Assembly (NCBI RefSeq): GCF_001570745.1
Contig: NZ_BCSG01000001.1
Location: 124,001 to 188,000, forward strand
Length of the DNA: 64,000 nt
Direction of reading: 5' to 3'
DNA from: Alicyclobacillus mali NBRC 102425
Lineage (GTDB): Bacteria > Bacillota > Bacilli > Alicyclobacillales > Alicyclobacillaceae
Position 1 is the first letter of the stretch. The number at the start of each line of letters is the position of its first letter. Position numbers and translations under genes: made by a program. The notes below the pieces were generated by a model that did no database searches, was not told the DNA's origin, and worked only from the letters and a program-made list of their open reading frames with translations. Shown here piece after piece: positions 34,659 to 48,389 of this stretch.

Positions 34659-34922
34659 ATGGTGGAAAAGGTCCTGACTGTCAACCTTCCTCAGGGGCTC
34701 GCGGCGCGGCCAGCGGCGGAGTTTGTCAAGCGAGCATCGTCTTTTTCCAGCCAGATTCGCGTTGGGAAAAACGGACATTTCGTGGACGCGAAGAGCGTTC
34801 TCGGCGTGATGTCCATGGCCATCGCCCGCGGGGAATCGATCACCCTGCAGGCCGAGGGCAGCGATGCGGAGAGCGCGGTCGAGGCGCTCGCGGAGTTGCT
34901 TTCGCGCGACACATTTGAATGA
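34659..34922 (+). CDS. crh: HPr-family protein lacking the catalytic His15, Crh-like
   Basis: An 87-residue HPr fold protein. At the phosphotransfer site GLAARPA has Ala15 where true HPr has His15, so it cannot take part in PTS sugar phosphorylation. The regulatory Ser46 is kept in DAKSVLGVMS, the site phosphorylated by HPr kinase to make a CcpA co-repressor. This combination defines Crh-type proteins (Bacillus Crh has Gln15). ATG 34659 follows GAGGTG. Next to a sugar ABC ATPase, rather than the yvcJ-yvcK-whiA context of Bacillus crh. Carbon catabolite control is inferred from family. Confidence 0.85.
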   Translation: MVEKVLTVNLPQGLAARPAAEFVKRASSFSSQIRVGKNGHFVDAKSVLGVMSMAIARGESITLQAEGSDAESAVEALAELLSRDTFE

Positions 34923-34935
34923 ACGTGTCGAATTC

Positions 34936-34971
34936 GTCAAGACCCGGCGTCGTGCGGCGTCGGGTTTTGAC
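34936..34971 (+). terminator. Terminator after the Crh-like gene
   Basis: GTCAAGACCCG (34936-34946) pairs with CGGGTTTTGAC (34961-34971) with one G-U pair; the T-tract is inside the 3' arm. Confidence 0.55.
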
Positions 34972-35081
34972 GTAACTGGGCGAGCAGGAAATTGGGCGGC
35001 CATCCCGAATACGTGGAGAGGGCTCGACGTACGCCGGGAAGATCCGGTGGCGTCGGCGAATCGTTGGGTTGGAGGTCCGCC

Positions 35082-36848
35082 ATGTCCAGCTATGACGACA
35101 TGCCAGCGCGCGGGGAGACGCGCCTTCACAAACTCGGCCAGCGGTTCGTGGACCTGCTGCCGACGCTGAACATCCGCCAGAAGTTCCTCGTCAACACAGG
35201 CCTCGTGACCATTCTTCTCGTGGCTCTCGGCGTCGTGAACGGCGTTCTCGTGAGCCAGTTGCATCAGTCCGTGAACAAGCTCGAACAGGCGGATACGGTG
35301 CTGAACCTCATCCGCCAGTTTGACGACGACATCGCGACGGCCGACAACGACGCGGCGCTGTACGTCCTCACGCCGAACGGCGGCAACGCGCAGTTCAACC
35401 TGCAGGACTATCAGGACGATCTCGGCCGTGTCCAGCAGGATCTGAGCGCCTTGCAGCGCGAGCCGGTCAATGCGACCGACAAGGCCATCCTCGATCTGTT
35501 CCAGTCGGAGTGGCAGCAAATCCTGGATCAAAATGAGACCGCTTTCCACCTGGCGTCGACGAGCTTGTCCGATGCCCAGCAAATGTTCACCAATAACACG
35601 CTGCAGCCGCTCGTTCAGAGCTTGTCGCAGTTCACGCAGGACGAGGAAGCGGTCAAAAACGCGGCGAACGCAAATGTCAATCGCCTGCTCGTCCAGACCT
35701 TTGTCTGGAGCACCGTGGTGGCGCTCGTGGCCATCGCGATTGGGCTCGTCGGCAGCGCAACGCTTGCCATCACCTTATCGGGCCCCATTGTCCGGCTGCG
35801 CCAGATGGCGCTCAAGGTCTCGCAGGGAGACCTGCGCGTTCGGCCAGTCGAGGTGCGTACGCGCGACGAGCTGGAGGATCTGGCACGTGTCCTGAACGAT
35901 CTCGTCGGCAACCTGAGGACCCTCATCGGCGCCATCGCGGGGGCTTCCGAACACGTGGCGACGAGTGCCGAGGAACTGTCGGCGAGTTCGGACGAACTGA
36001 TGCGCGCCACGGCCGAGATCGCGCGCGCCATCGAGCACGTGGCGGCCGGCGCCGAGGAGCAGATGAAGCAGATTGAGGACACGTCGAACGCCGTCGCACA
36101 GGTGCAGGGGGAGATTGGCAAGGTATCGCGCCTCGCGGAAGGGTTGCACGACACGGCGGACCGAACCGAGGGCGAAGCGGAGTCGGGGACTCAGATTATG
36201 GACGAGATGGCACGGCAGATGGAGGCCATCCGCAGGCGCGCTTCGGATGCGGCGGACGTCATGCGAAAGACGGCGGAGGCCTCGGAAAGCGTTCGGCAGA
36301 TTGTCGCGGCCATCATGCACATCGCGGACGAGACCAATCTCCTGGCGTTGAATGCCGCCATCGAGGCCGCGCGCGCTGGAGAAAATGGGCGAGGGTTCGC
36401 CGTGGTTGCGGACGAGGTGAGGAGCCTGTCCAAGGCGTCCGCGGATGCCGCCCGTGAGATTCACGGCATTGTCGATCGCGTTGTCCGCGCCATGAGCGAG
36501 GTTGCCCAGTCTATTCAGGCGGTCTCCGCGGAGGTGGACGCCGGCGCGACGGTTGCGGACGAGACCAAACGGACCTTCGCGCGGATCAGGACCTCCATGG
36601 CGGAGGTGGCTTCGCGCGTCGAAGAGGTCGCGGATGCCACCAAGACCATCGTGGCCCAGGCGGGTCACATGTCGAGCGATATGGCCGTCGTGGTCCAATT
36701 GGCGCAACAGGCGGCGCACGAGTCTGAGGGCGTCGTCGCCGCTTCTCAACAACAGGCGAGTTCCATGCAGGAAATTGCCTCTACGGCTGCCTCGCTCAGC
36801 GCGAGAGCACAGGATCTGCAGGCGCTCATCGGACGTTTTCGCATCTAG
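35082..36848 (+). CDS. Methyl-accepting chemotaxis protein
   Basis: A 588-residue receptor. Transmembrane helix 1 is about 36-58, an extracytoplasmic sensor of about 145 residues with mainly helical, Gln/Asp-rich sequence follows, and helix 2 is near 205-228. A HAMP domain ([19 protein letters not shown]) leads into a long coiled-coil signalling domain whose tip is [17 protein letters not shown]. The ligand is unknown; the sensor resembles four-helix-bundle types. ATG 35082 follows TTGGAGGT. Single gene between the crh terminator and ppc. Confidence 0.92.
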   Translation: MSSYDDMPARGETRLHKLGQRFVDLLPTLNIRQKFLVNTGLVTILLVALGVVNGVLVSQLHQSVNKLEQADTVLNLIRQFDDDIATADNDAALYVLTPNGGNAQFNLQDYQDDLGRVQQDLSALQREPVNATDKAILDLFQSEWQQILDQNETAFHLASTSLSDAQQMFTNNTLQPLVQSLSQFTQDEEAVKNAANANVNRLLVQTFVWSTVVALVAIAIGLVGSATLAITLSGPIVRLRQMALKVSQGDLRVRPVEVRTRDELEDLARVLNDLVGNLRTLIGAIAGASEHVATSAEELSASSDELMRATAEIARAIEHVAAGAEEQMKQIEDTSNAVAQVQGEIGKVSRLAEGLHDTADRTEGEAESGTQIMDEMARQMEAIRRRASDAADVMRKTAEASESVRQIVAAIMHIADETNLLALNAAIEAARAGENGRGFAVVADEVRSLSKASADAAREIHGIVDRVVRAMSEVAQSIQAVSAEVDAGATVADETKRTFARIRTSMAEVASRVEEVADATKTIVAQAGHMSSDMAVVVQLAQQAAHESEGVVAASQQQASSMQEIASTAASLSARAQDLQALIGRFRI

Positions 36849-36881
36849 GGCGAAGTTTCTCAGTTTTGGGACGAGCATTCG

Positions 36882-36910
36882 TTGCGCGAAGCTTCGGGCC
36901 GTTGTAACCT
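36882..36910 (+). promoter_or_regulatory. Candidate ppc promoter with palindromic spacer
   Basis: -35 TTGCGC (36882-36887), 17-base spacer, -10 TAACCT (36905-36910). The palindrome CGAAGCTTCG (36887-36896) lies in the spacer. Confidence 0.4.
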
Positions 36911-36969
36911 GATACGGAGATCCTAGAGAAAATCGACACTTGGAGTGGAGAGGACAGGAGGGTATCTCG

Positions 36970-40736
<3,767 letters not shown>

Positions 40737-40790
40737 CAAGCGGGACAGCTCCGGTTTGGAGCGCCCGACCAACTCCAGGGGGTCGATTGC

Positions 40791-41858
40791 GTGATCGAGC
40801 AAATTCGCGAGTATCTGGGCAATGAGGCGGACTACCTGCTGAATCACGAGTGCAGGACGATTCCGAAGGAGCGGCTGACACCGCCTTCTCCGACGACGGT
40901 GGACGACGTATTCCTGTATTCCAACCGGAACAACCAGGTTCTGCGCTCCATGCAGTGGTTGCTCTCCTCCGGACGGCTCGCCGGCACGGGGTATGTCTCC
41001 ATCCTGCCGGTGGATCAGGGAATCGAGCATTCTGCCGGGGCGTCCTTCGCCAAAAATCCGGACTACTTCGATCCGGAGAATATCGTCAAGCTCGCCGTCG
41101 AAGGCGGCTGCAATGCGGTGACGTCGACGCTCGGCGTCCTCGCCTTGACCAGCAGGAAGTACGCGCATAAAATTCCCTACATTGTGAAACTCAATCACAA
41201 TGAGCTTTTGACCTATCCGAACAAGTACGACCAGATCATGTTTGCGTCTGTCAAGCAGGCGTGGGATCTCGGCGCCGCGGGCGTTGGCGCCACCATTTAC
41301 TTCGGTTCGCCTGAATCCACGCGCCAGATCCAGGAGGTCAGCGAGGCGTTCCGGCTGGCGCACGAGCTCGGCATGTTCACCGTGCTCTGGTGTTATCTCC
41401 GCAACCCCTCGTTTGTCAAAGACGGCGTCGACTACCACACGGCGGCCGACCTGACCGGGCAGGCGAATCACCTGGGCGTGACCATCGAGGCGGATATTGT
41501 GAAGCAGAAGCTCCCGGAGGTCAACGGTGGGTACCAGGCGCTCAACATGGGCCAGTCGAGCTACGGCAAGATCGACAAGCGCGTGTACACCGAACTCACG
41601 AGCGACCATCCCATCGATCTCGCCCGCTATCAGGTGGCGAACGGCTTCATGGGCAAGATTGGGCTCATCAGCTCCGGCGGCGCGTCGGGAGAGAACGACT
41701 TCGCCGAGGCGGTCCGCACGGCCGTCATTAACAAGCGGGCGGGCGGCATGGGGCTCATCTCTGGCCGCAAGGCGTTCCAGCGCCCGATGGCGGAGGGCGT
41801 GAAGCTGTTGAATCTCATTCAGGACGTGTATCTGTGCAAGGACGTCACCCTTGCCTGA
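40791..41858 (+). CDS. fbaB: Class I fructose-bisphosphate aldolase (DhnA/FbaB type)
   Basis: A 355-residue Schiff-base aldolase cleaving fructose-1,6-bisphosphate. [32 protein letters not shown] with the Lys/His catalytic region, [13 protein letters not shown] and [17 protein letters not shown] match the archaeal/bacterial DhnA-type class I family rather than the zinc class II enzyme common in Bacillus. GTG 40791 follows CCAGGGGGT. Directly follows pfkA, a biochemically logical pair. Confidence 0.92.
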   Translation: MIEQIREYLGNEADYLLNHECRTIPKERLTPPSPTTVDDVFLYSNRNNQVLRSMQWLLSSGRLAGTGYVSILPVDQGIEHSAGASFAKNPDYFDPENIVKLAVEGGCNAVTSTLGVLALTSRKYAHKIPYIVKLNHNELLTYPNKYDQIMFASVKQAWDLGAAGVGATIYFGSPESTRQIQEVSEAFRLAHELGMFTVLWCYLRNPSFVKDGVDYHTAADLTGQANHLGVTIEADIVKQKLPEVNGGYQALNMGQSSYGKIDKRVYTELTSDHPIDLARYQVANGFMGKIGLISSGGASGENDFAEAVRTAVINKRAGGMGLISGRKAFQRPMAEGVKLLNLIQDVYLCKDVTLA

Positions 41859-41883
41859 TGCAGCGAGCGCGAGGAGGATGGTT

Positions 41884-42390
41884 ATGACGCAGCCGCGCGT
41901 CGGCGTGATCATGGGCAGCCAGAGCGACTGGGAGACGATGCGCCACGCGTGCGCCGTGTTGGACGAGCTCGAGATTCCGCACGAGCGCAGGGTGGTCTCG
42001 GCGCACAGGACGCCGGATTTCATGTTCGAATACGCGGCTTCCGCGCGGGATCGCGGCATTCGGGTCATCATCGCCGGGGCGGGTGGCGCCGCCCACCTGC
42101 CCGGCATGGTGGCGTCCAAGACGACCCTGCCTGTGATCGGCGTGCCCGTGCAGACGTCGGCGCTCGGCGGCCTTGACTCGCTCCTGTCCATCGTGCAGAT
42201 GCCCGGCGGCGTGCCGGTGGCCACCATGGCCATCGGCCGCGCGGGGGCGGTCAACGCGGGGCTCATGGCGGCGCGCATTCTCGCGGTGACGGACACCGAG
42301 ATCGCCGCTCGATTGGAAGCGCGGCAACAGTCCATCCGCGACCAGGTGCTTCAAGGGGGCGATCCGGGTGCAGACGCGATCGAACGCTGA
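41884..42390 (+). CDS. purE: N5-carboxyaminoimidazole ribonucleotide mutase
   Basis: A 168-residue purine-synthesis enzyme converting N5-CAIR to CAIR. The substrate loops are intact: [10 protein letters not shown] (10-19), SAHRTPDFM (39-47), [12 protein letters not shown] and GVPV. ATG 41884 is chosen over ATG 41878 because GAGGAGG (41869-41875) is then eight bases away. Its end overlaps purK by 23 bases. The remaining pur genes that normally follow in Firmicutes are absent here. Confidence 0.95.
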   Translation: MTQPRVGVIMGSQSDWETMRHACAVLDELEIPHERRVVSAHRTPDFMFEYAASARDRGIRVIIAGAGGAAHLPGMVASKTTLPVIGVPVQTSALGGLDSLLSIVQMPGGVPVATMAIGRAGAVNAGLMAARILAVTDTEIAARLEARQQSIRDQVLQGGDPGADAIER

Positions 42391-43549
42391 CGCCGTCCTG
42401 CCGCCTGCCACCATCGGCATTCTCGGCGGCGGCCAGTTGGGCCGCATGATGGCCCTCGCCGGTCGGCAGATGGGATACCGGTTTCGCGTGCTGGATCCCA
42501 CGCCGGACGCGCCGGCGGCCCAGGTCGCGGACGGTCAGGTGGTCGCGGCCTACGACGACGTGGACGCCGCGCGGAGGCTCGCGTCGCAGTGCCATCTCGT
42601 CACGTACGAGTTTGAAAATGTGAGCGCCGCGGTCGCCGCCGCGCTGGCTGAGACCTGCGACGTGCCCCAGGGCAGCGAGCTGTTGTCCATTTGTCAGCAC
42701 CGGGTGCGGGAGAAGTCCACGCTGGCCGAGCGCGGCCTTCCGGTCACACCATTTCTGCCGATTTCGTCCTTGCGCGATCTCGACGAGGCATTCGAGCGGT
42801 TTGACGGGCGGATGGTGGTCAAAACGTGTCGGGGAGGTTACGACGGGAAGGGCCAGTGGATGGTCCGTTCGCGGGAGCAGCTCGAAACGTATGCGCGGGA
42901 TTGGACTCGAGCTATCGACCACCACCGAGCCGCGGGTTTTGACGACCATCCGCTGATTGCGGAGGCGTACGTGCCGTTCGAGGGCGAGCTGTCCGTCATC
43001 GTCGCGCGCAACCGGCGCGGCGAGGTGCGGGCGTTTCCGCCGGCCGAGAACATTCACAAGCGACACATCCTGCACATGTCCATCGTGCCTGCGCGGTATG
43101 CGGAGGACGTGATCGCGCGCGCAGAGGAGGTCGCCCGGCAGGTGGCGGAGTCGCTCGGCGTTGTCGGCCTGATTGCGGTGGAGATGTTTGTGACCGGCGA
43201 AAGGGAGATCCTGATCAACGAACTCGCGCCGCGGCCGCACAACTCGGGCCACTACACACTTGACACGTGCGCGACAAGCCAGTTTGAGCAGCACGTCCGC
43301 GCCATCTGCAATTTGCCGCTTGGCGATGTCAAGCTGTATTCGCCCGTGGTCATGGTCAATGTCCTCGGCCAGCATGTGGAGCCTCTGCTCGCGCGCATGC
43401 GCGATTTTCCGCCGCAGGTGAAGGTGCACCTGTACGGCAAGGCGGAGGCCAAGCGAGATCGAAAAATGGGCCACGTGAATATTGTGGTGGATGAGGTGAG
43501 CCGCGCGCTTCGGTGGGTCGAAACGTGCGGCGTATGGACAGATACATGA
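42368..43549 (+). CDS. purK: N5-carboxyaminoimidazole ribonucleotide synthase
   Basis: A 393-residue ATP-grasp ligase carboxylating AIR with bicarbonate. [20 protein letters not shown] is the N-terminal fold, [14 protein letters not shown] the ATP-grasp loop, and [14 protein letters not shown] the metal-binding C-terminal motif. GTG 42368 lies inside the purE coding end, so translation is coupled. Acts immediately before PurE in the pathway. Ends seven bases before a GC hairpin. Confidence 0.95.
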   Translation: MQTRSNADAVLPPATIGILGGGQLGRMMALAGRQMGYRFRVLDPTPDAPAAQVADGQVVAAYDDVDAARRLASQCHLVTYEFENVSAAVAAALAETCDVPQGSELLSICQHRVREKSTLAERGLPVTPFLPISSLRDLDEAFERFDGRMVVKTCRGGYDGKGQWMVRSREQLETYARDWTRAIDHHRAAGFDDHPLIAEAYVPFEGELSVIVARNRRGEVRAFPPAENIHKRHILHMSIVPARYAEDVIARAEEVARQVAESLGVVGLIAVEMFVTGEREILINELAPRPHNSGHYTLDTCATSQFEQHVRAICNLPLGDVKLYSPVVMVNVLGQHVEPLLARMRDFPPQVKVHLYGKAEAKRDRKMGHVNIVVDEVSRALRWVETCGVWTDT

Positions 43550-43553
43550 AGAA

Positions 43554-43585
43554 GCGCCAGGGGCACGAGGCGATTTCCCTGGCGC
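43554..43585. terminator. Bidirectional hairpin between purK and the miniprotein gene
   Basis: GCGCCAGGG (43554-43562) pairs perfectly with CCCTGGCGC (43577-43585). It separates two convergent genes; no good T-tract on the plus side, TTCTTC on the minus side. Confidence 0.5.
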
Positions 43586-43593
43586 AACAGGCA

Positions 43594-43728
43594 TCAGTAT
43601 ACGACAGCCGGAGCCGTGTTGGTGGTGGTTGCCACGGCGCCGTAAGCGGGAACGAGCAGGAAGAACAGCACGAAGATGATCAGAAACACCACTGCCCACT
43701 GCGTGTAACCGCCGAAAATCCCGTACAT
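43594..43728 (-). CDS. 44-residue hydrophobic miniprotein, sporulation-type
   Basis: Short minus-strand gene with an excellent AAAGGAGG ribosome site nine bases before ATG 43728 (an ATG two codons earlier at 43734 is too close to it). The product reads MYGIFGGYTQW, then a single strongly hydrophobic helix (about 12-30) and a Thr/Ala/Val tail ending AVVY. Size, N-terminal Gly/Tyr and one helix recall YjcZ/SscA-type small sporulation membrane proteins, though similarity is only in style. CATATCGTA (43795-43787, minus strand) fits the sigma-K -10 pattern CATAnnnTA, without a clear -35. Function unknown; convergent with purK, divergent from pheS. Confidence 0.7.
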   Translation of the reverse strand: MYGIFGGYTQWAVVFLIIFVLFFLLVPAYGAVATTTNTAPAVVY

Positions 43729-43922
43729 GCGCATGCGCCTCCTTTGGTCGTTGGCGGCTGCCCGATGGCGGGCGGCCGGTCAATGCTACGATATGGCTTC
43801 CCTGAATGAGCCACCACGGCGTTTACCCAGATGGCGCGGAGCAATTCGTCGGACAGGCGAGTTGCTTCTTTCGTGTTGTGAGGTCAGGCCGGCTCATGGA
43901 GCGGCGTGAGGAGGATGACGGG

Positions 43923-44969
43923 TTGAGCGATACCTGGAGACACGAGTTGGAGACCATCCGCAATGAGGCCATGGCGTCCCTCGCCAACACCTCGGATTCG
44001 AAGGCGCTGAACGATTGGCGCATCGAGGTCCTCGGGAAGAAGAGCGCGCTCAGTCAAATGTCGAAAGCGATGGGGAGCCTCGCGCCCGAGGATCGGCGCG
44101 CGCTCGGCGAGGCGCTGAACCGCGTGCGCCAGGAACTCGAACAGGCGTGGCGATCGCGGCAGGCCGAAATGGAGGCGAAGGAGAAGGCCCTTCGGCTCGA
44201 GCGCGAGCGGATTGACGTCACGCTGCCGGGCCGGGAGGTGCCGCTCGGCGCGATGCACCCCATTTCGCGCGTGATCGAGGAGATCGAGGACATCTTTATG
44301 AGCCTCGGGTTCTCGGTCGTGGAAGGTCCCGAGGTGGAGACCGACCACTACAACTTTGAACTGCTCAACATTCCGAAGGATCACCCGGCGCGCGACATGC
44401 AGGACACATTCTATCTGACGGAGGAATGGCTGCTTCGCACGCACACGTCCCCGATGCAGGTCCGGACGATGGAGCGCATGCGGGGGCGGACGCCGATTCG
44501 CGTCATCGTGCCGGGCCGCGTGTATCGCCGCGACGAGGACGACGCGACGCACTCCCACCAGTTCACGCAGATCGAGGGCCTCGTGGTGGACGAGGGGATC
44601 CGCATGTCGGATCTCAAGGGGACCCTCGAGGCGTTCGCCAAAGCGCTGTTTGGCCCGTCTCAGCGCGTTCGACTGCGTCCGAGCTACTTCCCGTTCACCG
44701 AGCCAAGCTGCGAGGTCGATCTCGTCTGCGTCTCGTGCGGAGGTGCCGGATGCCGAACGTGCAAGGGGACCGGCTGGATCGAAATCCTCGGCGCAGGCAT
44801 GGTGCACCCGCGGGTGCTCGACATGTCGGGTTACGACAGCGCGCGCTACACCGGTTTCGCCTTTGGCCTCGGCGCCGAGCGCATCGCGATGCTGCGCTAC
44901 GGCATTTCCGACATCCGCATGCTGTACCAGAACGACCTGCGCTTCTTACGACAGTTCCGTCACGCCTGA
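43923..44969 (+). CDS. pheS: Phenylalanine--tRNA ligase alpha subunit
   Basis: A 348-residue class II synthetase subunit. The N-terminal coiled coil (to about 100) is followed by motif 2 ([36 protein letters not shown]), the zinc-ribbon-like [19 protein letters not shown] and motif 3 [17 protein letters not shown] 43923 is preceded by AGGAGG (43909-43914) with good spacing and gives [10 protein letters not shown]; longer starts give non-conserved residues. No T-box element is present in the 170 bases upstream. Forms an alpha2beta2 enzyme with PheT. Confidence 0.96.
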   Translation: MSDTWRHELETIRNEAMASLANTSDSKALNDWRIEVLGKKSALSQMSKAMGSLAPEDRRALGEALNRVRQELEQAWRSRQAEMEAKEKALRLERERIDVTLPGREVPLGAMHPISRVIEEIEDIFMSLGFSVVEGPEVETDHYNFELLNIPKDHPARDMQDTFYLTEEWLLRTHTSPMQVRTMERMRGRTPIRVIVPGRVYRRDEDDATHSHQFTQIEGLVVDEGIRMSDLKGTLEAFAKALFGPSQRVRLRPSYFPFTEPSCEVDLVCVSCGGAGCRTCKGTGWIEILGAGMVHPRVLDMSGYDSARYTGFAFGLGAERIAMLRYGISDIRMLYQNDLRFLRQFRHA

Positions 44970-44994
44970 CGCGTGCCGATAAGGGAGTGGCAAT

Positions 44995-47406
44995 GTGAGA
45001 GCATCGTACAAATGGCTGGCCGAATATCTCGATCTCGCGGGTCTATCGCCAGCTGACCTCGCGGATCGCCTGACGAGCGCGGGCCTTGCCGTGGACGCGG
45101 TCGATCCCTTGAATCGCGGCGTGGAGGGGGTCGTGATCGGCAAAGTCCTCGACGTGCGTCCGCACCCGCAGGCGGATCGGCTCAAGGTGTGCCAGGTGGA
45201 CGTGGGTGGCCGACAGCTCGAAATTGTCTGCGGAGCGCCGAATGTCGCGCCGGGGCTCGTGGTGCCGGTCGCACTGCCCGGGGCGAAGCTGCCGGGCGGC
45301 GTGGAAATCCGAATTGCGGAGTTTCGCGGCGTGTCATCGCACGGCATGCTGTGTTCGGCGGACGAGCTCGGACTCGAGACTCGGTACCTGCCCAAACGGG
45401 ATGCGGAGGGGCTGTTCGTCCTTCCCGCGGACCTGCCGCTCGGCGCGGACGTCGTCCCGCATCTTCACCTGGACGACGTCGTGTTCGATCTCGACCTCAC
45501 GCCCAACCGGAGCGACTGCCTTTCCATCCGCGGCCTGGTGCACGAGCTGTCCGCCATCCTGCGGCGGCCTCATCGGTTTCCCGCGTCGGTTGCGGCCCCG
45601 GAAGCTGACGGCGAATCTCCGCTTCAGGTGCGCCTCGAGACGCCGAGGTGCCCGCGGTACGAGGCCCAGCTTCTCGACGGCGCCGAAATCCGGGAGACGC
45701 CGCTCTGGATGAAGATGCGGCTGTTGGCCATGGGGGTCCGCTCCATCGATCTCGTCGTCGACGTGACGAACTACGTGATGCTGGAGTGGGGCCAGCCTCT
45801 GCATGCCTTTGACGCGGACGCCATCGCTCAGGGCACCATTGTCGTGCGACAGGCCCGGGAGGGCGAACGGCTCGTGACGCTCGACGGTCAGGAGCGCGCC
45901 CTAACGCCCGATATGATGGTCATTGCCGATCCCGAGAAGGCCATTGGGCTCGCGGGCGTGATGGGCGGCGAAAACAGCGAAATTGGCCCATCCACGCGCC
46001 GCATTGCGCTCGAATCCGCCCGTTTCGACGGCGCCTCCATTCGGAGAACGGGTCAGGCTCTCTCGCTTCGATCGGAAGCCCAGCAGCGCTTTGAAAAGGG
46101 CGTCGATCCGGCCGCCGTCTCGAGCGCGTTGCACCGTGCCACTGAGCTCCTGGTTCAATTGGCGGGATCGCGCCCCGTCGGCGCGCCGCGCCGCGTCCCG
46201 CCGCAGGCCGACGTGTCAAAGCCGACGGTCATCTCCTTCTCGCCGCATGCGTGTGCTCGGTTTCTCGGCGTCGACGTGCCCGAGGGAGAGATGCGCGCGT
46301 GCTTCGAGGCTCTCGGCTTTGGCGTCGAGCACGGAGAGGGCGCGTGGCGCGTGGAAGTGCCGACGCGGCGCCCGGACATCCAGGCGCCGGCCGATTTGTA
46401 CGAGGAAGTGGCTCGGCTCTACGGGTATCACCACATTCCCGCCACGTCCATGCGCTTGCCGGTGGAAGCGCCGGAGTCGTCCGGTCACCTCATGATCGTG
46501 CGCAAGGTGAGGCGCGCGCTCGTCGATTGGGGGCTTTGCGAAGTGCGGACCTACGCCCTCACGTCGCCCGAGGCCGAAGCGCCAATTGCGCCAAGCGGCG
46601 TGCCTGTGGCGCTCCTGCGGCCCATGTCCGACGATCGCCGGGTGCTTCGCCGCCACCTGCTGCCGAGCCTCGCCGAGGTGGCGAGACACAACCTGGCGCA
46701 CCAAGTTCCTGGTGGCGCCATCTTTGAGGTCGGAAAGATGTTCCTCGCGTCGTCCTGGCCGCAGCAGGCATTGCCGGAAGAGCAGCAGGTCCTCGGCATG
46801 CTGTGGTTCGGTGAGACGGAGGGCAATCCCTTCGAGCGCCCGCGCCCTTATGACTTTTACGACGCCAAGGGCGTATGCGACGCGCTTCTTGCGCGCCTCG
46901 GGATCCGAGCGGCGTATCAGGCGAGCCAGCACGTCTACCTCCATCCCGGTCGCCAGGCGTCCATCGAAGTGAACGGGGCGCCCGTGGGGTTCCTGGGCGA
47001 GTTGCACCCCGACGTGGGCGAGGCGTACGACGTGAAACGCGCTGTCTACGCCCAGTTCGATCTCGACCGCCTGTTCTCGCTCGCCTCTTCGGACGTGCGT
47101 GTGCGCCCTATTCCACGCCATCCTGCGAGCCGACGCGATCTCGCCGTGGTGGTGCCGAGTGAACTGGAGTCGCAGGCGCTGATCGATTCGGCCTGGCGGA
47201 CGCTTGGCGATGGCGGCGATCTGCGTCTCGTCCGCGTGTTCGACGTGTACACGGGCGTCGGCGTGCCGGAAGGCCATAAGAGCTTGGCGGTCGCGCTCTG
47301 GTTCCAGAGCGACGAGCGGACGCTGACAGACGCCGAGATCGACCAAGCGGTGGTGGCAGTCCTGCGCGCCTGGGAGGAAGCGTTTGGTGCAAAGCTGCGC
47401 GCGTAG
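44995..47406 (+). CDS. pheT: Phenylalanine--tRNA ligase beta subunit
   Basis: An 803-residue subunit with the bacterial domain order: N-terminal tRNA-binding OB domain (about 40-150, KVCQVDVGGRQLEIVCGAPNV), B3/B4 editing domain, B5 domain (about 405-475), catalytic-like core and C-terminal ferredoxin-fold anticodon-binding domain (RHPASRRDLAVVVPSELE onward). It edits mis-charged tyrosine and binds tRNA. GTG 44995 follows AAGGGAGT. Follows pheS by 25 bases. Confidence 0.96.
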   Translation: MRASYKWLAEYLDLAGLSPADLADRLTSAGLAVDAVDPLNRGVEGVVIGKVLDVRPHPQADRLKVCQVDVGGRQLEIVCGAPNVAPGLVVPVALPGAKLPGGVEIRIAEFRGVSSHGMLCSADELGLETRYLPKRDAEGLFVLPADLPLGADVVPHLHLDDVVFDLDLTPNRSDCLSIRGLVHELSAILRRPHRFPASVAAPEADGESPLQVRLETPRCPRYEAQLLDGAEIRETPLWMKMRLLAMGVRSIDLVVDVTNYVMLEWGQPLHAFDADAIAQGTIVVRQAREGERLVTLDGQERALTPDMMVIADPEKAIGLAGVMGGENSEIGPSTRRIALESARFDGASIRRTGQALSLRSEAQQRFEKGVDPAAVSSALHRATELLVQLAGSRPVGAPRRVPPQADVSKPTVISFSPHACARFLGVDVPEGEMRACFEALGFGVEHGEGAWRVEVPTRRPDIQAPADLYEEVARLYGYHHIPATSMRLPVEAPESSGHLMIVRKVRRALVDWGLCEVRTYALTSPEAEAPIAPSGVPVALLRPMSDDRRVLRRHLLPSLAEVARHNLAHQVPGGAIFEVGKMFLASSWPQQALPEEQQVLGMLWFGETEGNPFERPRPYDFYDAKGVCDALLARLGIRAAYQASQHVYLHPGRQASIEVNGAPVGFLGELHPDVGEAYDVKRAVYAQFDLDRLFSLASSDVRVRPIPRHPASRRDLAVVVPSELESQALIDSAWRTLGDGGDLRLVRVFDVYTGVGVPEGHKSLAVALWFQSDERTLTDAEIDQAVVAVLRAWEEAFGAKLRA

Positions 47407-47505
47407 GCCGCGCGGAGCAGGAGATCCGGATGACGCCGAGAAATGTTGTACGAAAGGATTCCGGCGGCCGTTCTTGCGCTGCCATGACGGAAAGGCGGGA
47501 CATGG

Positions 47506-47793
47506 ATGGACAACAACCAGGAAGGCGCAAAGGTCAATCGCGTGAAGGTGGTCATCCATGGCGTCGAGTATACGGTGCGCGGGACGAGTCCGGAGGAGCG
47601 GATCCAGGAAGTCGCCAAAATGGTGGATCGGACGATGAATGAAATCGCCGCGACGGCTTCGTACATGGATGAGCGTCGAATTGCGGTGCTGGCCGCGCTC
47701 AACCTTGCCGATGAGCTGTACGAGCTTCGGAAAGACTACAAGGAGTTGTTGGCGCTGCTGGAGGAGCAGACGGGAGGCCGTTCGTCGTCGTGA
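47506..47793 (+). CDS. zapA: Cell division protein ZapA
   Basis: A 95-residue FtsZ-associated protein: N-terminal beta-hairpin with VKVVIHGVEYTVRGTSPEERIQ... and a C-terminal coiled coil (about 50-88, AALNLADELYELRKDYKELLALL) for dimerisation. ZapA promotes Z-ring bundling. ATG 47506 follows AAAGGCGGG. Its stop overlaps the GTG start of the cvpA-like gene (GTGA), as in the Bacillus zapA-yshB pair. Confidence 0.92.
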   Translation: MDNNQEGAKVNRVKVVIHGVEYTVRGTSPEERIQEVAKMVDRTMNEIAATASYMDERRIAVLAALNLADELYELRKDYKELLALLEEQTGGRSSS

Positions 47794-48341
47794 CGTGGGA
47801 CGCGCTGGATCTCGCCCTGGTGGCTGTCCTGTTGCTCGGCGCCGTGAACGGGTATCGCCTGGGGTTCGTTCGGCAGATCATGCGGCTGTTCGGGGGCGTC
47901 ATTGCGTACCTTGTGTCGTACTGGGCACGGCCTTATGTGGCGCCCGCCATTGAGCGCCTTGGGCTGCCGCACGGGGGCTCGTCGACGTCCTCACTCACTT
48001 CGTTCGTCCTGGGCAACCTGTCGGGGGCGATTTCCTTCGCCCTTGTGTTCGTCGTGGTGTTTCTCATGATTCGGTACGCCGCAGGGCTTGTCGATGCGCT
48101 GTTCAGCTTGCCGGTGCTGTCGGGGCTGAACCGCATGGCGGGGCTTATCGCAGGTTTGCTCCTCGCGGCCGTGTTTGTCTACGTGATCGCGTTGGTATTG
48201 CCGTTCGTGAAAACGCCGGCCGTGGAACGACAGGTGGCGAGATCGGCCATCTGTCGCATGCTGGACAGTCCGTCGTTCGAGCACGCGGTGTCGAACTGGT
48301 TTGCGGCTGTGCTGCCGGGAAAGAGCCGGGTTCACGCATGA
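47790..48341 (+). CDS. CvpA-family membrane protein
   Basis: A 183-residue protein with four helices (about 7-25, 30-50, 75-100, 112-138) and the CvpA signature LGAVNGYRLGFVRQIMRLFG near the N-terminus. YshB/CvpA relatives are linked to envelope or division functions; biochemical role unknown. GTG 47790 overlaps the zapA stop by four bases, so translation is coupled. In Bacillus polX lies between this gene and mutS2; here that place is taken by a minus-strand gene. Confidence 0.87.
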   Translation: MTWDALDLALVAVLLLGAVNGYRLGFVRQIMRLFGGVIAYLVSYWARPYVAPAIERLGLPHGGSSTSSLTSFVLGNLSGAISFALVFVVVFLMIRYAAGLVDALFSLPVLSGLNRMAGLIAGLLLAAVFVYVIALVLPFVKTPAVERQVARSAICRMLDSPSFEHAVSNWFAAVLPGKSRVHA

Positions 48342-48344
48342 TGC

Positions 48345-48370
48345 GGGCGCAGGTGATAGGACCTGCGCCC
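48345..48370. terminator. Hairpin between convergent cvpA-like and yvlD-like genes
   Basis: GGGCGCAGGT (48345-48354) pairs perfectly with ACCTGCGCCC (48361-48370) over six bases. No T-tract, but its position just after the stop suggests a shared terminator. Confidence 0.5.
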
Positions 48371-48389
48371 GTTGCCGTTCATCCGGCCT

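Noticed and set aside
33447-35582. 711-codon minus-strand frame opposite the ABC ATPase, crh and chemoreceptor genes
   Set aside because: Spans three real genes, no recognised motif, no promoter or ribosome site; shadow frame.
41884-43549. Truncated purine operon caused by deletion
   Set aside because: purE and purK are both complete, and a stand-alone purEK pair is known in many bacteria; nothing in the flanks shows a deletion scar.
43729-43922. Possible T-box riboswitch before pheS
   Set aside because: The T-box signature and terminator/antiterminator pairing are not present in the available 194 bases.
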